Shown here piece after piece: positions 60,161 to 64,000 of a stretch of DNA of 64,000 nucleotides (positions within the stretch are counted from its first letter, which is position 1; every line of letters begins with the position of its first letter). The notes beneath the pieces are model-generated. The model was given only the letters and a program-made list of their open reading frames with translations, did no database searches and was not told the DNA's origin. The stretch lies in contig NZ_JASLGT010000024.1 in the NCBI RefSeq assembly GCF_030150205.1, positions 310,001 to 374,000 on the forward strand. Reading direction: 5' to 3'. A program made the translations under genes and the position numbers. Source of the DNA: Niabella sp. (GTDB lineage: Bacteria; Bacteroidota; Bacteroidia; Chitinophagales; Chitinophagaceae).

Positions 60161-61864
60161 ATGTATGATATTTTACAATTGAACGATATGCTCGTTCCTG
60201 AACTGTTAGACATTGCCGAACAGTTAAAGATTCCTAATGCCAAGAAATTGAACAAGCAGGACCTGATTTACAAAATTCTGGACAGTCAGGCTGTAACCGG
60301 TTCAAAAGCTTCCTCTGATGACCGCCCCAAAAGAAAACGCATTGTAAAAGCCACCACTTCTATCGGTACCGAAGAAGCTTTTGTGGAAGAAGAAGGAAAG
60401 GAAGAAGAACCTGCAGAAAAAACCGCGAAAGCACCTGCTAAAAAAGCAGCAGCTAAAAAGGCAGCAGCCCCGGCCGTTAAGAAGAAAAAAGCTCCTTCAA
60501 AGAAGGAAGAAGAAGAAGAGGAGCCCGTTTTGAAAAAAGAAGCGGTTACCGCAGATAATGATGAAGCAGAAGAAGCAGGAACCGTATTTAAAACCGACGC
60601 AGCCACAGAAGCCTTTATCTTACAGGCTTTGAAGGCAACGGAAAAATACGATGCTCCTCCTCCGGCAATATTGGAAGAAACAGAATACCCTGTTGAAAAT
60701 AAAATATACGCATCTAAAAAAGATATGAGCCCTTCCTTCAACGTTGAGTTTGATGGAATGATTCTGAGCGAAGGCGTTCTGGAAATGATGCCTGATGGTT
60801 ATGGGTTCCTCCGGTCTTCCGATTACAACTATCTTTCCAGCCCGGATGATGTATACGTATCGCCTTCACAAATAAAATTATTTGGTTTAAAAACCGGTGA
60901 CACCATCCATGGTGCTGTGCGTCCTCCCAAAGAAGGCGAAAAGTATTTTGCCCTTTTAAAAGTAGATACCATTAATGGTAAAAAACCAGACGAAGTACGG
61001 GATCGTGTTCCGTTTGATTACCTGACTCCACTGTTCCCATACGAAAAATTAAACCTGTTTACACGTCCTTCAGATCTGTCTACAAGGATCATCGATCTCT
61101 TTACCCCTATTGGTAAAGGACAGCGCGGGCTCATTGTGGCACAACCGAAAACCGGTAAAACCATGTTGTTGAAAGCCGTGGCCAATGCCATTGCCGAAAA
61201 CCATCCGGAGTGTTACCTGATGGTAGTACTGGTAGATGAGCGTCCGGAAGAGGTAACAGATATGGAGCGCAGCGTAAGAGCAGAAGTGATCGCTTCTACC
61301 TTTGATGAACCCGCAGAGAAACACGTAAAGGTTTCTACCGTGGCCTTGCAAAAGGCAAAGCGTTTGGTAGAGTGTGGTCATGATGTAGTGATCCTTTTAG
61401 ATTCAATTACCCGCCTGGCCCGTGCCCACAATACCGTGTCGCCTGCTTCCGGTAAGGTATTGAGCGGTGGTGTGGAAGCAAACGCTATGCAGAAACCAAA
61501 ACAATTCTTTGGTGCTGCCCGTAAAATTGAAAACGGTGGTTCTTTAACCATCCTGGCAACCGCATTAATTGATACCGGTAGCAAAATGGATGAGGTGATC
61601 TTTGAAGAATTTAAAGGAACCGGTAACATGGAATTGCAGCTGGACAGAAGACTTTCCAACAAAAGAATTTACCCGGCTATTGACCTTACCGCATCTTCTA
61701 CAAGAAGGGATGATCTGCTGCTGGATAGGGATGTATTACAACGTATGAATTTATTGCGGGTATACCTGGCAGACATGAAGACAGAGGAGGCAATGACAGA
61801 ACTTCTCCGCCGCATGAAAGGTACCAAAAGTAATGAAGAGTTTTTGGCAAGCATGAATTCCTAA
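60161..61864 (+). CDS. rho: Transcription termination factor Rho
   Basis: The 567-residue hexameric RNA helicase has a Rho_N domain (about 5-45), a Lys/Ala/Glu-rich disordered insert (about 60-140, with AKKAAAKKAAAPAVKKKKAP), an RNA-binding OB fold with DGYGFLRSSDYNYLSSPDDV (about 205-225), Walker A VAQPKTGKTMLLK, Walker B VVILLDSITRLARAHN and the Q/R-loop region GGSLTILATALIDTGSKMDE. Inserts of this kind are common in Bacteroidota Rho and may phase separate or bind RNA. A strong terminator follows. Confidence 0.97.
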   Translation: MYDILQLNDMLVPELLDIAEQLKIPNAKKLNKQDLIYKILDSQAVTGSKASSDDRPKRKRIVKATTSIGTEEAFVEEEGKEEEPAEKTAKAPAKKAAAKKAAAPAVKKKKAPSKKEEEEEEPVLKKEAVTADNDEAEEAGTVFKTDAATEAFILQALKATEKYDAPPPAILEETEYPVENKIYASKKDMSPSFNVEFDGMILSEGVLEMMPDGYGFLRSSDYNYLSSPDDVYVSPSQIKLFGLKTGDTIHGAVRPPKEGEKYFALLKVDTINGKKPDEVRDRVPFDYLTPLFPYEKLNLFTRPSDLSTRIIDLFTPIGKGQRGLIVAQPKTGKTMLLKAVANAIAENHPECYLMVVLVDERPEEVTDMERSVRAEVIASTFDEPAEKHVKVSTVALQKAKRLVECGHDVVILLDSITRLARAHNTVSPASGKVLSGGVEANAMQKPKQFFGAARKIENGGSLTILATALIDTGSKMDEVIFEEFKGTGNMELQLDRRLSNKRIYPAIDLTASSTRRDDLLLDRDVLQRMNLLRVYLADMKTEEAMTELLRRMKGTKSNEEFLASMNS

Positions 61865-61891
61865 ACATATCGGTCTTTATAGACCTTAAAT

Positions 61892-61928
61892 AAAAAATGC
61901 GATACCAGATAGTATCGCATTTTTTATT
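61892..61928 (+). terminator. Rho-independent terminator after rho
   Basis: ATGCGATAC and GTATCGCAT form a 9-bp stem with a 6-nt loop, flanked by A- and T-runs. It begins 28 bp after the rho stop. The remaining sequence to 62168 holds no gene I can support. Confidence 0.88.
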
Positions 61929-62168
61929 TGCCTCTGCTGAAATAAATGCAATGACCCGGTTATCGTCTTTGCACTAAACACAGGCTGTACGTTGTGCCAT
62001 ACCTATCAGCAATTGAGGCAGGCCGTTTTTCGAAATCAAAAATGCCGGTGCATATAAAATATTTGAAGCCCTGTTTTATTCATCCGCAGAACCATTACTT
62101 TTGTTAGTATAACCCACAGCAATAATTGTCATTTTGAAAATTCTAATTTAGAAAAACCAGGCATTTTT

Positions 62169-62876
62169 ATGGCAGCAAAATATAGTAATCAATCACGTTA
62201 TACCGTAGCGGTGGATTGCATCGTTTTTGGCTACGATGGACAGAACCTGAAGATCCTGTTGATAAAACGTGCGCTCGTTCCCTTAAAAGGCCGGTGGAGC
62301 CTGATGGGTGGTTTTGTTGCAAAGAATGAAAGTGCCGACCAGGCGGCAAGCCGCATCCTGGCCTCACTTACGGGGCTTACGGATATTTACCAGGAACAGT
62401 TTTATACCTTTACAAGTCCCGACAGGGATACACAGGAACGCACCGTTTCCATTGCTTATTTTTCGCTGATCGATATAAAAAAGTACCGGGAGATTTTAAG
62501 TGATGCCTACCAGGCTGAATGGTTTTCAATAAAGGATTTTCCCAACCTGATCTTTGATCATGAAGAAATGGTAAAAATGGCAAAAAAGCGGTTGCAGTAT
62601 AAAGCTACTTCCCATGCTATTCTTTTTGAACTGCTTCCTGATAAGTTTACACTTCCGCTTTTGCAAAGTCTTTTTGAAGATGTGTTTGAAACCAGTTTCG
62701 ACAAGGGAAACTTCAGCCGGAAAATGCTTTCCACCGGGCTCTTGCTGAAACAACGGGATAAGGATAAATCCGGATCAAAAAAAGGTGCTTATTTCTATAA
62801 ACTGGATCGCAAAAATTATCAGCAAAACCTGCACAAGATCTTAAAGCTGGTACCTAACCCCAACAATGTTTTATAG
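62169..62876 (+). CDS. NUDIX-fold transcriptional regulator with C-terminal winged helix
   Basis: The 235-residue protein has an N-terminal NUDIX domain (TVAVDCIVFGYDGQNLKILL, WSLMGGFVAKNESADQAASR) and a C-terminal winged helix (FTLPLLQSLFEDVFETSFDK, NFSRKMLSTGLL). The NUDIX box has lost its catalytic glutamates: REUXEE is RILASL (62-67). This is like the NrtR/AraR group, where the domain senses a ligand such as ADP-ribose or a sugar and the wing binds DNA. I therefore call it a regulator, not an enzyme. The regulon is not evident; no transport or NAD gene is adjacent. Confidence 0.8.
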   Translation: MAAKYSNQSRYTVAVDCIVFGYDGQNLKILLIKRALVPLKGRWSLMGGFVAKNESADQAASRILASLTGLTDIYQEQFYTFTSPDRDTQERTVSIAYFSLIDIKKYREILSDAYQAEWFSIKDFPNLIFDHEEMVKMAKKRLQYKATSHAILFELLPDKFTLPLLQSLFEDVFETSFDKGNFSRKMLSTGLLLKQRDKDKSGSKKGAYFYKLDRKNYQQNLHKILKLVPNPNNVL

Positions 62877-62970
62877 CAATCTGTATTACCGATCCAATAC
62901 AGCGCTCAATCATCCGCAGAACAATACTTATTCCGGCAGACCTTGTAACTGGTTTCTTAAAAACGACTGG

Positions 62971-63303
62971 TTAAGATTTTGCGTCCTCCGCTTTATCCGA
63001 AGCAGCACCGGTATCTGTTGCAGCAGCATCTGCTTTCTTGCTTCCAAAAAGATCCTGCATCCATTTTTCAGCACCGGGAAAATGCTCTTTTAAAGAGTCC
63101 ATACCCTTGGTGGCCAGCTCGGAAAAATAATCCTTCGCCTGCTCTGCAGAAGCCGTAGCATCATCCTTCAATTTATTTGCCTTCTCTTTAAGATTGTTCA
63201 TCATTTTTTCCTTTTCCTCATCGCTCATGCTGGTATATTTACCCGCTGCCAGGCCTGCCAGTGCGCCCAATATAAAGGTGGCAATGTGTTTGTTGTTTAC
63301 CAT
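62971..63303 (-). CDS. YtxH-like small membrane-anchored protein
   Basis: From ATG 63303 the 110-residue protein has one N-terminal Gly/Ala-rich helix (IATFILGALAGLAAGKYTSM), then a long charged helix (MMNNLKEKANKLKDDATASA) and an Ala/Asp tail. This is the YtxH/gas-vesicle-like stress protein build. ATG 63327 would add eight residues before the anchor and is less likely. Function is unknown; general stress is typical for the family. Confidence 0.65.
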   Translation of the reverse strand: MVNNKHIATFILGALAGLAAGKYTSMSDEEKEKMMNNLKEKANKLKDDATASAEQAKDYFSELATKGMDSLKEHFPGAEKWMQDLFGSKKADAAATDTGAASDKAEDAKS

Positions 63304-63357
63304 AAGAAATTCTTTTAAGTGAATCAATAGATGTTTAAATATACTAAATTTTGTCCG

Positions 63358-64000
63358 TTACTTCCGGGAAACCGGGGTAGTACCCGCCAGCTTCATTTCC
63401 CGGATCAGATGTTCTGCCCCGGCATATTTTTCAATAATGAATAACACATACCGGATGTCTACCATAATATTCCGGCAAATGGAAGCATCATAATGAATGT
63501 CGCTCATAGTGCCTTCCCATACCCGGTCAAAATTGATCCCCACCAGGTGCCCATTTGCATCCAGCACCGGGCTGCCACTATTACCACCTGTTGTATGGTT
63601 GGAAGCAATAAAGCATACCGGCATCCGGTAACTTCCCGACGGAGCCTTGGTTCCGTAACGGCCATAGTCCTTTTTCAAATAGAGCTGGCGCAACTTTTCA
63701 GGTACATCAAATTCGTAATCACCGGGTTTATATTTCTGCATTACTCCATCCAGGTAAGTATAATAATCATAGGTGATGCCATCCGCCGGTTTATAGCCAT
63801 CTACCTTTCCATAACCTACGCGCAGCGTACTGTTGGCGTCCGGATAAAAAGTTTTATCAGTAAGCACTTCGGTTTGTGCCCGCATATAATTTCGTTGCAA
63901 TCCGTTAATCCGTGCCTGCAACGCATTCAGTTTTGGAGCCACTTCCTGGTCATACAGATCTGCCATTCCAATGATCAGTTTTGCCGAAGGGTCCGTTTCA
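63358..64000 (-). CDS. S46 family dipeptidyl-peptidase (C-terminal part; start outside window)
   Basis: At least 214 codons are visible and the frame is open to the right edge. The catalytic serine block is TTGGNSGSPVLDANGHLVGI, followed by FDRVWEGTMSDIHYDASICR and a helical end (NIMVDIRYVLFIIEKYAGAE). These are the DPP7/DPP11-type S46 peptidase marks. The family cuts dipeptides from peptide N-termini in the periplasm. The substrate-selecting residue cannot be read with the N-terminus absent. Confidence 0.88.
   Translation of the reverse strand, partial: ETDPSAKLIIGMADLYDQEVAPKLNALQARINGLQRNYMRAQTEVLTDKTFYPDANSTLRVGYGKVDGYKPADGITYDYYTYLDGVMQKYKPGDYEFDVPEKLRQLYLKKDYGRYGTKAPSGSYRMPVCFIASNHTTGGNSGSPVLDANGHLVGINFDRVWEGTMSDIHYDASICRNIMVDIRYVLFIIEKYAGAEHLIREMKLAGTTPVSRK

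Overview
The window reads as DNA of a Bacteroidota bacterium, most likely of the Chitinophagaceae type. It holds two SusC/SusD pairs, an RteC regulator, a MobA/MobB/MobC mobilisation set, DUF6520, DUF6377, DUF6624 and DUF5683 proteins, a Rho factor with a Lys/Ala/Glu-rich insert, an S46 peptidase, few purine-rich ribosome sites, and promoters of the TTTG-N19-TAnnTTTG form. I assign no genus.

About 1-54.1 kb looks like the greater part of an integrative conjugative element (ICE) next to a tRNA-Asn gene (54143-54219, minus strand). Its right end carries a tyrosine recombinase, an excisionase-like HTH protein and a 7-kb block of minus-strand genes: a C5 methyltransferase with a second reading frame inside it, a PAPS-reductase-like protein, two paralogous unknowns and other unknowns. 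A structured candidate oriT (45.4 kb) and mobA-mobB-mobC follow. At the far left are rteC and the first gene of what is probably the transfer operon, cut by the window edge. The left end of the ICE is outside the window.

Between rteC and mobC lies about 40 kb of cargo: (i) a small regulon with a GNAT, a membrane LuxR protein and two AraC regulators linked by a near-identical 27-bp site (1.5-5.6 kb); (ii) a TlpA-like / SusC / SusD operon (6.3-12.2 kb); (iii) a defence block with a SIR2-like protein, a beta-class DNA methyltransferase, a fused nuclease-methyltransferase, a PD-(D/E)XK nuclease and a free RAMA-like protein (14.5-20.7 kb); (iv) TetR, lipoproteins, DUF proteins and several broken genes (20.7-26.3 kb); (v) a DUF6377 regulator with SusC, SusD, a MINPP/phytase-type histidine phosphatase and an interrupted CotH-like gene, suggesting uptake of a phosphorylated substrate (26.5-35.8 kb); (vi) a degenerate stretch and then a compact locus with a 32-codon peptide gene, a hairpin terminator, an LpxL-like acyltransferase with a PqqD-like tail, a LytS-type kinase and a LytTR regulator (37.5-40.7 kb). 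The last is the best candidate for an undescribed system, possibly acyl-peptide signalling or a RiPP.

From 54.1 kb to the end is ordinary chromosome: tRNA-Asn, aldo/keto reductase with divergent MarR, a GHL10-type glycoside hydrolase, asnS, a CapA-like lipoprotein, rho, a NUDIX-fold regulator, a YtxH-like protein and the C-terminal part of an S46 peptidase.
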